This document shows positions 1-6,061 of a stretch of 6,061 bases of DNA, one piece after another. The DNA is from Bacteroidota bacterium. GTDB lineage: Bacteria; Bacteroidota; Ignavibacteria; UBA10030. The notes under the pieces were generated by a model. The model was not told where the DNA came from and made no database searches. It saw nothing but the letters and a program-made list of their open reading frames with translations. How positions within the stretch are numbered: the stretch's first letter is position 1; every line of letters begins with the position of its first letter. Both the position numbers and the translations under genes were made by a program. The DNA lies in NCBI GenBank assembly GCA_003453835.1, contig DMMN01000266.1, positions 1-6,061 of the forward strand, read 5' to 3'.

Positions 1-1547
1 TTCTCCGGCTTCATTTGCGGGAAGAAGATAACGTCGCGGATAGAGTCTCTGTTCGTGAGCAACATCGTGAGCCGGTCGATCCCGATTCCGAGTCCTGCCG
101 TTGGAGGCATGCCGTACTCAAGAGCCCGGAGGAAATCTTCGTCGAGCACCTGCGCCTCTTCATCGCCGCGGGCCCGGAGCTTCATTTGCTCTTCAAAGCG
201 AGACCGCTGATCGATGGGATCGTTGAGCTCGGAGAAGGCATTGCAGATCTCCTGGCCGTTCACGATTCCTTCGAATCGTTCCACAAGACCAGGTTTCGTG
301 CGGTGCTTCTTCGCCAGCGGCGACATCTCGATCGGATAGTCCGTAATGAACGTGGGTTGAATGAGGTGATGCTCGACCTTCTGACTGAACACCTCATCGA
401 TGATCGCCCCGGCCCCCATTGCGGGATCGACTTCCAGGTGCATCTCCTTGGCGACGGTTCGAAGCGCTTCTTCTGATTTGCCTCTCAGATCTCTGCCCGT
501 GTACTCCTTGATTGCGTCGAACATGGAAACGCGTTTCCAGGGCGGCGTGAAATCGACTTCATGTCCTGCCAGCAGAGCCGTCGGCCTTCCGTTCACAGCC
601 AGAGCGACCTCGTAGATGAGCTGCTCGGTAAGCTCCATCATCCACCGGTAGTCTTTGTAGGAGACATAGAGTTCCATCATCGTAAACTCGGGGTTATGCG
701 CCTTGTCCATCCCTTCGTTCCGAAAATCTTTTGAGATCTCGTACACGCCGTCGAATCCGCCCACGACGAGTCGTTTCAGGTACAGTTCATCTGCTATGCG
801 AAGATAGAGGTCAATGTCGAGCGCGTTGTGGTGGGACTTGAACGGGCGGGCCGAGGCACCGCCGTAGATCGGCTGAAGCACGGGCGTCTCAACCTCCAGA
901 TAGCCGCGCTCGTCGAAAAACCTCCTCATCGTGCTGATGATCCGGGCACGCTTCACGAAAACTTCCCGCACCTCCGGGTTCACCGCAAGATCGACATACC
1001 GTTGGCGATACCGAAGTTCTTTGTCAGAGAAGGGATCGTAGACAATCTTGTTCCCCTGTTCGTTCATCTTCTCCTTGACCACCGGCAGTGGGCGGAGGGA
1101 TTTGGCGAGAAGAACCAACTCCAGAGAGTGGATGGAGACTTCCCCCATCTTCGTCCGAAACACAAATCCTTTCACGCCGATGAGATCACCGATGTCAAGA
1201 AGCTTGAACGCATCGTAGGTCTGACCGAGCTCGTCCTTTTTCAGATACACCTGGATCTTGCCACGCGAATCCTGAAGATGACAGAACGAGGCTTTCCCCA
1301 TTCTGCGAAGAGAAGTAATCCTCCCGGCAACGGAAACGTGACGAACAGGTGCATCATCCTTGAAGCCGGCGAGGATTTCCGTTGAGAAATCGGTTCTTTC
1401 GAACTCGTATGGATACGGATCGATACCAAGTTTCTTCAGCTCGTCAAGTTCCTCACGGCGCCGAAGCATCAGGACATTAAGGTCCTCGTGTTCAGTGTGG
1501 GAAGCACTCTCCCCAACTTCACTTTTGCTTTGTGTCGGTTCTGTCAT
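1..1547 (-). CDS. lysS: Lysyl-tRNA synthetase, class II (3' end cut by window edge)
   Basis: Joins lysine to tRNA-Lys using ATP in the cytoplasm. I translated 515 codons without a stop from the ATG at 1547-1545 to the window edge. An N-terminal helical segment (about residues 21-40) is followed by the anticodon-binding OB-fold (about 68-150) and the class II catalytic domain. Visible signatures are motif 1 around [12 protein letters not shown] (213-224), motif 2 [14 protein letters not shown] (275-288), the lysine-site region [15 protein letters not shown] (401-415) and motif 3 GLGIGIDRL (485-493). The last visible residues, FFPQMKPE, lie at the usual C-terminal end of the family (about 490-510 residues), so only a few residues are probably missing. 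The ATG gives an N-terminus that lines up with bacterial LysS; no Shine-Dalgarno is visible before it. It lies 73 bases downstream of malQ and may be read through from it or have its own promoter. No key residue appears to be missing. Confidence 0.97.
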   Translation of the reverse strand, partial: MTEPTQSKSEVGESASHTEHEDLNVLMLRRREELDELKKLGIDPYPYEFERTDFSTEILAGFKDDAPVRHVSVAGRITSLRRMGKASFCHLQDSRGKIQVYLKKDELGQTYDAFKLLDIGDLIGVKGFVFRTKMGEVSIHSLELVLLAKSLRPLPVVKEKMNEQGNKIVYDPFSDKELRYRQRYVDLAVNPEVREVFVKRARIISTMRRFFDERGYLEVETPVLQPIYGGASARPFKSHHNALDIDLYLRIADELYLKRLVVGGFDGVYEISKDFRNEGMDKAHNPEFTMMELYVSYKDYRWMMELTEQLIYEVALAVNGRPTALLAGHEVDFTPPWKRVSMFDAIKEYTGRDLRGKSEEALRTVAKEMHLEVDPAMGAGAIIDEVFSQKVEHHLIQPTFITDYPIEMSPLAKKHRTKPGLVERFEGIVNGQEICNAFSELNDPIDQRSRFEEQMKLRARGDEEAQVLDEDFLRALEYGMPPTAGLGIGIDRLTMLLTNRDSIRDVIFFPQMKPE

Positions 1548-1620
1548 AGATTGAGTAATCGAAATGCAAAAATCCTACGTCAACGGTGAAGGACGAGGAG
1601 ATCGGATGCTTGATATCATC
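1548..1620 (-). promoter_or_regulatory. malQ-lysS intergenic gap with weak promoter and hairpin candidates
   Basis: This is the only sizeable gap between genes. On the minus strand it holds TTGACG (1583-1578), a good -35 match, but the hexamer 17 bases further on (GATTAC, 1560-1555) matches the -10 consensus at only three positions and would place the transcript start almost on the lysS ATG. Overlapping it is a weak hairpin, TCCTTCA / TGA(CGT)AGGA, followed by five T (1593-1568); the stem has a three-base bulge and only seven pairs, poor for an intrinsic terminator. The two readings exclude each other in part. I see no T-box leader, which would need far more room. Either lysS is co-transcribed with malQ or a weak element here starts it. 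Confidence 0.22.
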
Positions 1621-3165
1621 TTATGATGGATGTCGTTTCTCCGCCGGATACGGGGTTAAGCCGAGCCTCTCCGGGCCCGTTCGGGCAAAAAGCGCGGTGA
1701 CCTCATACATCTTCTGAGCATGTTCAGGACCAACCTGATCCCACGAGAAACGCCACTCCCAGTTGCTCGTTGTCGTACCCGGCAGATTCATCCGCCCTTC
1801 GGATCCGAGGCCCAGGACATCCTGGAAGGGGAAGATCGCCAGATCGGCCACCGAACGTGATGCGACCGATATCAGATCCCAATGAACATCCTTACCGTTC
1901 GACCGGCTATAGCGACGCGCAAACTCCTTTTCGTGTTCCGTCGTTTTCTCGAACCAACCGAGTGTCGTATCGTTATCGTGCGTACCGGTATAGACCACAG
2001 AATTTTGTTTATGGTGATGCGGAAGAAAACCGTTTTCCGGACCGCCGCCAAAGGCAAATTGTAGGACTTTCATTCCGGGAAACTCGAACTCGTCGCGCAA
2101 GTTTACAACCTCAGGTGTTATCACACCCAGATCCTCGGCAATGATCGGGAGTCTTCCCAGTTTCTTCTGAACAGCTTTGAAGAGTTTTTCCTTCGGGCCT
2201 TCCACCCACCGGCCAACGACTGCCGTTTTCTCCGTCGCGGGGATTTCCCAATAGCCGGCGAACCCCCTGAAATGATCGATGCGTGCGATATCGACAAGCG
2301 TAAACGTTCTTTTGAACCGGTCAATCCACCAACGATACTTATTCTCCTCCATTTTCCCCCAACGGTAGAGGGGATTCCCCCATCGTTGACCCGTCTCGCT
2401 GAAGTAGTCGGGAGGCACCCCTGCGACGACCGTCGGGTTACCGTTTTTGTCGAGATAATAGAATTCGGGATGCGACCAAACATCGGCACTATGATGGGCG
2501 ACAAAGATTGGAATATCTCCGACGATGCGCACTCCGCGATCGTTCGCGTATTTCTTGAGCGCCGCCCATTGCCGGTAGAATCGCCACTGGGCAAACTTCC
2601 AGCACCGGATCTCCGAGGACAACTGTTCTCGGACATGACCGAGGGCTTTCGGTTGTCGCTGTGCGTATTCCCGGTTCCACCGCGTCCAGACTTCGCCCTT
2701 GAAGTGCTGGTGAAGCGAATAGAAGAGTGAGAAATCCTCCAGCCAGTCCTTTTGCTCAGTGCAGAAGAGTTTGTAGTCGGCGAGATCGACTGGGTTGGGT
2801 GCGGCAAAGAACCGATCTGCAGCGAGCCGGAGCAGGCCGAAGCGGTATGGCACGAGTTTGTCGTAGTCGATTCGATGCGCGTTGGCGGCGGGGGGCGGTA
2901 GTAGATCCGACTGCTTCAGCCATCCTTTCTGGAGCAGTTCCTCGAAGCCGATCAAGAGAGGGTTGCCTGCGAAGGCAGAGAGGCCCATATAGGGTGAATT
3001 CGCGTAGCCCGTGGGCTCGAGCGGAAGCACTTGCCACAGGCTTTGTCCGGCGACGACCAACCATTCAATGAAATGGTACGACACCTCTCCAAGGTCGCCG
3101 CAGCCATAGCGACCCGGCAACGATGTCGGATGCAACAAAATGCCGCTACTTCGGGGGAATCGCAT
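1621..3165 (-). CDS. malQ: 4-alpha-glucanotransferase (amylomaltase, GH77)
   Basis: Transfers alpha-1,4-glucan chains between maltodextrins, releasing glucose; acts in the cytoplasm in glycogen and maltodextrin metabolism. The 514-residue protein has the compact form typical of Thermus-type and plant D-enzymes, without the N-terminal extension of the roughly 690-residue E. coli enzyme. It begins with RSSGILLHPTSLPG (5-18), followed by NSPYMGLSAFAGNPLLI (56-72) in the donor-site region. The three GH77 catalytic acids are in place: nucleophile Asp297 in ARIDHFRGF, acid/base Glu344 in IIAEDLG, and Asp397 in YTGTHDNDT. The spacing of the first two (47 residues) equals that of Thermus aquaticus amylomaltase. 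The ATG start is 6 bases after the upstream stop, with a GAGG that spans that stop; the gene ends in TAA. It appears intact. Co-transcription with scpAB is inferred from spacing alone. Confidence 0.97.
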   Translation of the reverse strand: MRFPRSSGILLHPTSLPGRYGCGDLGEVSYHFIEWLVVAGQSLWQVLPLEPTGYANSPYMGLSAFAGNPLLIGFEELLQKGWLKQSDLLPPPAANAHRIDYDKLVPYRFGLLRLAADRFFAAPNPVDLADYKLFCTEQKDWLEDFSLFYSLHQHFKGEVWTRWNREYAQRQPKALGHVREQLSSEIRCWKFAQWRFYRQWAALKKYANDRGVRIVGDIPIFVAHHSADVWSHPEFYYLDKNGNPTVVAGVPPDYFSETGQRWGNPLYRWGKMEENKYRWWIDRFKRTFTLVDIARIDHFRGFAGYWEIPATEKTAVVGRWVEGPKEKLFKAVQKKLGRLPIIAEDLGVITPEVVNLRDEFEFPGMKVLQFAFGGGPENGFLPHHHKQNSVVYTGTHDNDTTLGWFEKTTEHEKEFARRYSRSNGKDVHWDLISVASRSVADLAIFPFQDVLGLGSEGRMNLPGTTTSNWEWRFSWDQVGPEHAQKMYEVTALFARTGPERLGLTPYPAEKRHPS

Positions 3166-3169
3166 ACGT

Positions 3170-3173
3170 CCTC
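3170..3173 (-). promoter_or_regulatory. Shine-Dalgarno core (GAGG) of malQ overlapping the upstream stop codon
   Basis: GAGG lies four bases before the malQ ATG, slightly closer than usual. Its first two bases (GA) are the last two of the TGA stop of the pseudouridine synthase gene, so ribosomes finishing that gene cover the malQ start. It is the only recognisable Shine-Dalgarno among the starts in this window and supports translational coupling. Confidence 0.5.
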
Positions 3174-3933
3174 AATTCATCAATCCGGCTTGACGCCGAA
3201 GATGTTCAACTTCGACGTGTGTGAGAAACCTCCATGTACCTCTCGCGAGCCCCCGCGTCGTGAGTCCTGCGAATGCCAACCGCTCGAGACCCTTTACGTC
3301 ATACTCGAGCGCCTCGAACATGCGCCGCACTTCTCTCTTGCGTCCTTCGAGGATCGAAAGAACGAGCTCTGTCCGTCTCGTTCCAGGAAGAATGCCGAGC
3401 GTGTCGGGTTTGGCGATCCCGTCTTCCAGTCGAATCCCCTTCTTCAATCGCTTTACATCTTCCGCAACGATGCCACGTTCCAGGCGCACCCGGTACACTC
3501 GTTCTATTTCGCCCTTCGGGTGCATCAGCGCATTTGCAAGCTCGCCATCGTTCGTCAACAGCAAGACACCCGTTGTGTTGCGATCCAATCGTCCGACGGG
3601 ATAGATTCGCTCTTTCAGTCGAACGTAGTCCATTACCGTGGTTCGCCCCTTCTCGTCGCTCACCGTTGTAATGCAATCCTTCGGCTTGTTGAAGAGGATG
3701 TAATAGGATTTGTGACGGACTTCCACCAATTGGCCGTTGACCGTCACGCGATCCTTCGTTGGACGGATTTTTACTCCGAGTTCCTGAACGACTTTGCCGT
3801 TGACTTTGACGGCACCGGAAAGGATGAGCTCATCGTTCTTGCGGCGGGATCCCACGCCGGCAATGGCAAGATACTTGTTCAGCCGAACAGCTTCTTGATG
3901 AACCCTTGAATCTTCTCTTTCCACGATTGCCAC
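3172..3933 (-). CDS. rluB: rRNA pseudouridine synthase, RsuA/RluB/RluE/RluF family
   Basis: Converts a specific uridine to pseudouridine in ribosomal RNA. The 253 residues contain an S4 RNA-binding domain (about 16-63, VRLNKYLAIAGVGSRRK onward) and the RsuA-type catalytic domain. The signature GRLDRNTTGVLLLTNDG (114-130) carries the catalytic Asp117; FNKPKD (81-86) and EGRKREVRRMFEALEYDV (196-213) are further family motifs. RluB (23S rRNA) is the most likely member because the gene directly follows scpB, a common arrangement, but the target site cannot be read from sequence. There is no in-frame ATG before the S4 domain. The candidate starts are GTG at 3933 and GTG at 3924 (codon 4), neither with a visible Shine-Dalgarno, so the first 10-15 residues are uncertain. 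The gene overlaps the end of scpB by 55 bases in another frame, which suggests coupled translation. It ends 6 bases before malQ. Confidence 0.93.
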   Translation of the reverse strand: MAIVEREDSRVHQEAVRLNKYLAIAGVGSRRKNDELILSGAVKVNGKVVQELGVKIRPTKDRVTVNGQLVEVRHKSYYILFNKPKDCITTVSDEKGRTTVMDYVRLKERIYPVGRLDRNTTGVLLLTNDGELANALMHPKGEIERVYRVRLERGIVAEDVKRLKKGIRLEDGIAKPDTLGILPGTRRTELVLSILEGRKREVRRMFEALEYDVKGLERLAFAGLTTRGLARGTWRFLTHVEVEHLRRQAGLMN

Positions 3934-5603
3934 TTCGATTTTGGATGGGTGGACGAGAATTCCTTTTCGGGATCCTCATCCTGAGTTGCTTGGGGGTGCC
4001 CCGCCAGTTCTTCGGCGGACTGTTCAATGGGAGGTGATGGTGGTCCATTGACTGCGAAATCAAGAACTTTTCCATCGATGGAGTCGACCTTCGTCAGATC
4101 CCCGGGAGAAACGACATCAGATGGAACTTCACCCTTGATCTCGTCCTGACTGGAATCTCTTGAATCGTGCGACTTCGTCATGATCATTGACTCGTCTTCG
4201 ATCGGCACGCGGCCGACTCGGGCCTGGGAAGTTTCGCTTAGAGAGGTTGCTTCGGCCTCCAGAGATATCTCCGCCACGTCGGGCAATGAAATCTGACCTT
4301 TGGAGACTTGAAGCGGCGGGGCGATATCGACGGGTTTCGGTTCTTCTGAATCCCGCGCGTCCCTGCCTTCCGTACTGTCGAGCTGTTCGAACACCTGTTT
4401 GGGCCCGACTTGTTCATGTTCAGAAACGGATAGGGAGATCCCCAGCGACGTGTCTGGCGTACTTGCCGTCAGCCCAGCCGGGAGATCCGCCTTCGCCATG
4501 TCGTCACCCAACGAAACATCTTCGCCCTCCCCCTCGTGGGTTGTCGACGGTGCGACATCTGGTGGGATAGATGCCAGATCGAGTTGAAGCCTCTCGAGAG
4601 AGGTTGACTGTGGTCCACCGAGTGAAGTCGCTCCATCAAGAGGAGGCGTCGGCTGCGGTAAATCGGTGAGGCCTTCAGATTCGGCGCCCGGTGAAATGAC
4701 CGTTTGCTGCTCGTTCTCGGCAGGGGAAACCGGCTCGACAGGGATTCCTCCGGCCGTTGAAGGTCCGGGAATTGCAGGCAAATCGAGCTGCAACTTCTCC
4801 TGCGCTCTCTCATCGGTTCGAATCTTGAGCTCGCGCGTCTGCTTCTTCGGGACGATCTTTACCGATTCATCCAATCCCGCCTTCCGCTTTGGAATGTGCG
4901 GCAAACGGGACTTGAATTCCTCCTCCTCCTTTCGGGGTTGATCCAATCCTTGCTGAGCTTCGAGCATTCGGCGCTCGGCTTCGAACTGGCTTTCGCCCAG
5001 AATTTCCTCGATCTCTCTGGGGCGGGGTAGGTCTGTGATCTCATTCAGTCCAAAGTGCTTCAGGAACTCCTTTGTCGTCCCGTAAAGAAGCGGTCGGCCG
5101 GGCGTTGGAGCGCGCCCAACGATGGTCACAAGTTCTTTTTCGAGGAGTGTTTTGAGGACGTAGTCGCAATTCACACCCCGGATCGACTCGATTTCCGGCT
5201 TCGAAATCGGTTGTCTGTACGCTATGATGGCCAGGGACTCAATCGAGGATTGGGAGAGTCTGCGACGAGATTGCTCCTTGTAGAGCTTGCCGAGCCACTC
5301 CGCATACATCGATACTGTCGCAAACTGATAGCCTCCGGCGATCTGGATGATCCGATACGCCTTTTCTCCCGACTCGAATTCGTTATTGAGCTCCTCGACG
5401 ATCTGACTTATCTCTGCCGGCTCAATCCGACGTTGTCCACCGTTTCCATCGTACTCCTGATCCTCGTACAGTGATTGGATCTGTTTGATAGAAAGCGGCT
5501 CACGTGCGGCAAAGATCAGTGCTTCCACGAGGCCTTTGAGCGTGGTCGGGACTTGCAGCGCGTTCGGTTCTGTCGTACTCTGTGTGGTGGTTTCTTCCGC
5601 CAT
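3879..5603 (-). CDS. scpB: Segregation and condensation protein B with a long C-terminal extension
   Basis: ScpB dimers bind the kleisin ScpA and, with SMC, form the bacterial condensin that organises and segregates the chromosome. Residues about 21-190 are a standard ScpB core of two winged-helix domains: LKGLVEALIFAAREPLSIKQI (22-42) opens the first, and SQSSIESLAIIAYRQPISKPEIESIRG (117-143) with GRAPTPGRPLLYGTTKEFLKHFGL (163-186) marks the second. Most ScpB proteins are about 180-280 residues; this one has 574. The remainder (about 195-574) is low-complexity, rich in Glu, Asp, Ser, Pro and Thr with few aromatics, and is probably disordered. It begins with a charged stretch (226-270), holds two copies of an LQLDL..IP motif, and ends in a basic amphipathic segment (557-574). 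The frame is open throughout, without internal stops, so a read-through or frameshift artefact is unlikely. The ATG lies 6 bases after the scpA stop with no clear Shine-Dalgarno. The last 18 codons overlap the next gene. Confidence 0.95.
   Translation of the reverse strand: MAEETTTQSTTEPNALQVPTTLKGLVEALIFAAREPLSIKQIQSLYEDQEYDGNGGQRRIEPAEISQIVEELNNEFESGEKAYRIIQIAGGYQFATVSMYAEWLGKLYKEQSRRRLSQSSIESLAIIAYRQPISKPEIESIRGVNCDYVLKTLLEKELVTIVGRAPTPGRPLLYGTTKEFLKHFGLNEITDLPRPREIEEILGESQFEAERRMLEAQQGLDQPRKEEEEFKSRLPHIPKRKAGLDESVKIVPKKQTRELKIRTDERAQEKLQLDLPAIPGPSTAGGIPVEPVSPAENEQQTVISPGAESEGLTDLPQPTPPLDGATSLGGPQSTSLERLQLDLASIPPDVAPSTTHEGEGEDVSLGDDMAKADLPAGLTASTPDTSLGISLSVSEHEQVGPKQVFEQLDSTEGRDARDSEEPKPVDIAPPLQVSKGQISLPDVAEISLEAEATSLSETSQARVGRVPIEDESMIMTKSHDSRDSSQDEIKGEVPSDVVSPGDLTKVDSIDGKVLDFAVNGPPSPPIEQSAEELAGHPQATQDEDPEKEFSSTHPKSKWQSWKEKIQGFIKKLFG
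3882..3935 (-). other. Predicted basic amphipathic helix at the ScpB C-terminus
   Basis: Residues 557-574 (KWQSWKEKIQGFIKKLFG) follow about 350 residues of tail with few aromatics. Trp558, Trp561, Ile565, Phe568, Ile569, Leu572 and Phe573 fall on one helical face, and Lys557, 562, 564, 570 and 571 on the other. This is the pattern of a membrane-surface or protein-docking helix; which of the two is not decidable here. The same bases encode the N-terminus of the downstream pseudouridine synthase in another frame. Confidence 0.5.
4542..4589 (-). repeat. LQLDL..IP motif copy 2 in the ScpB tail
   Basis: Encodes LQLDLASIPPDVAPST (ScpB residues 339-354), preceded by LER where copy 1 has QEK. The copies share LQLDL, then IP after two residues, and end in PST; copy 2 has three extra residues before the PST. 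Confidence 0.5.
4755..4793 (-). repeat. LQLDL..IP motif copy 1 in the ScpB tail
   Basis: Encodes LQLDLPAIPGPST (ScpB residues 271-283), preceded by basic and acidic residues (RAQEK). It matches the second copy 68 residues later in LQLDL, in IP and in a following PST. Inside an otherwise unstructured tail such a repeated hydrophobic patch could be a short binding motif, which is inference. Confidence 0.5.
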
Positions 5604-5609
5604 ACGTTT

Positions 5610-6061
5610 TCAGTTCACATTTCGGAGAATGGAGACTTCGGCGAACGGAGCCGGCTGCCGCACGATAATCTTTCCGGCGCGAATGAGCTCGAGGAGCGCC
5701 ATAAACGTCACAACAACCCGAATCTTCTCCTCCATGTCTTTGACGAGCTCGAAGAATGTCGCTTCCGATCGGCGCGAAAAGTAATCGAGGATGTACACAA
5801 TCTGCTCATCGATAGAGACGTTCAGCTTCTGGATCTCGTGCACGAACTTCTTCGGCATGCGCTCGATGGCAAACTTGAACGAAGCTATAAGATCGAAGAG
5901 CGACACGTCCCTCAAGAGGTTTTCTTCTTCATCTTCCGTCATGACTTTCGGATCGGAATCGAAGTAGCCGCGCGAGAAGATCTTCCGCCTCTCCTCTTCC
6001 CTTCTTGACATATCGGATGCGACCTCCTTGAATCTCTTGTACTCCACAAGTCGTTTGACGA
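5610..6061 (-). CDS. scpA: Segregation and condensation protein A (kleisin), 5' part outside the window
   Basis: ScpA is the kleisin that bridges SMC heads and binds ScpB in bacterial condensin. The open frame runs to the window edge without a start: the visible part starts VKRLVEYKRFKEVASDM, a typical internal ScpA segment, and the GTG at 6047 is the Val in that segment rather than an initiator. The 149 visible residues cover the variable middle (RREEERRKIFSRGYFD and an acidic linker) and the C-terminal winged-helix domain, which ends in the family pattern VVVTFMALLELIRAGKIIVRQPAPFAEVSI. Complete ScpA is usually about 230-280 residues, so roughly 100 N-terminal residues (the SMC-binding part) lie beyond the window. 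The stop lies 6 bases before the scpB ATG, the classical scpAB pair. Confidence 0.95.
   Translation of the reverse strand, partial: VKRLVEYKRFKEVASDMSRREEERRKIFSRGYFDSDPKVMTEDEEENLLRDVSLFDLIASFKFAIERMPKKFVHEIQKLNVSIDEQIVYILDYFSRRSEATFFELVKDMEEKIRVVVTFMALLELIRAGKIIVRQPAPFAEVSILRNVN

Noticed and set aside
828..1385. Plus-strand frame of 185 codons, with another at 15-476
   Set aside because: Both are fully antisense to lysS, which reads continuously with all class II motifs through these positions.
1568..1593. Possible intrinsic terminator after malQ
   Set aside because: The stem is only seven pairs with a three-base bulge and is A/T-rich near the loop; the T run is just five bases. Too weak to call as a terminator.
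2121..2807. 228-codon minus-strand frame inside malQ in another reading frame
   Set aside because: Contained wholly within malQ, low complexity and Arg/Ser-rich, with no family signature; malQ is intact in its own frame.
3031..3909. 292-codon open frame on the plus strand, opposite the pseudouridine synthase and the start of malQ
   Set aside because: It is antisense to two clear family members, has no recognisable domain and no ribosome site, and its composition follows from the codons of the opposite strand.
5475..6008. Plus-strand frame of 177 codons opposite scpA and the start of scpB
   Set aside because: Antisense shadow; the minus strand encodes convincing ScpA and ScpB across the whole interval.
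5610..6047. Reading scpA as a complete short gene starting at the GTG at 6047
   Set aside because: The frame stays open upstream to the window edge and the upstream residues (VKRL) continue the ScpA pattern; the protein would otherwise lack the SMC-binding N-terminus.

Overview
The window is a compact block of bacterial housekeeping genes, all read from the minus strand. In transcription order (right to left) they are: the 3' part of scpA, a complete scpB with a very long C-terminal extension, an RsuA/RluB-family pseudouridine synthase, malQ (4-alpha-glucanotransferase), and lysS (lysyl-tRNA synthetase, lacking only its extreme 3' end). Plus-strand reading frames are antisense shadows of these genes. 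I see no tRNA, rRNA, CRISPR array, insertion sequence or phage gene.

Layout: scpA and scpB are separated by 6 bases. scpB and the pseudouridine synthase gene overlap by 55 bases. The synthase and malQ are separated by 6 bases. These four genes therefore look like one transcription unit. A 73-base gap, the only real intergenic space, separates malQ from lysS; it has weak candidates for a hairpin and a promoter but nothing convincing. No gene-free stretch exceeds 100 bases.

Function: ScpA and ScpB are the kleisin and winged-helix partners of SMC in chromosome condensation and segregation. The pseudouridine synthase probably modifies 23S (or 16S) rRNA. LysS charges tRNA-Lys. MalQ rearranges alpha-1,4-glucans and is the metabolic outlier. 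The scpA-scpB-rluB order is common across bacteria, so most of the window is ordinary.

Organism: a bacterium of intermediate G+C (mid-50s percent by eye). Shine-Dalgarno signals are weak or absent before most starts, with only malQ having a short GAGG. That, and the combination of genes, would fit a member of the Bacteroidota/Chlorobiota/Ignavibacteria (FCB) side of the tree, but this is a guess and the window has no decisive marker.

The most notable feature is ScpB. After a normal two-winged-helix core (about 190 residues) it carries about 380 residues of acidic, Pro/Ser/Thr-rich, probably disordered sequence. That tail contains a duplicated short motif and ends in a basic, Trp-containing amphipathic helix. 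The DNA for this last helix is the same DNA that encodes the start of the pseudouridine synthase in another frame.
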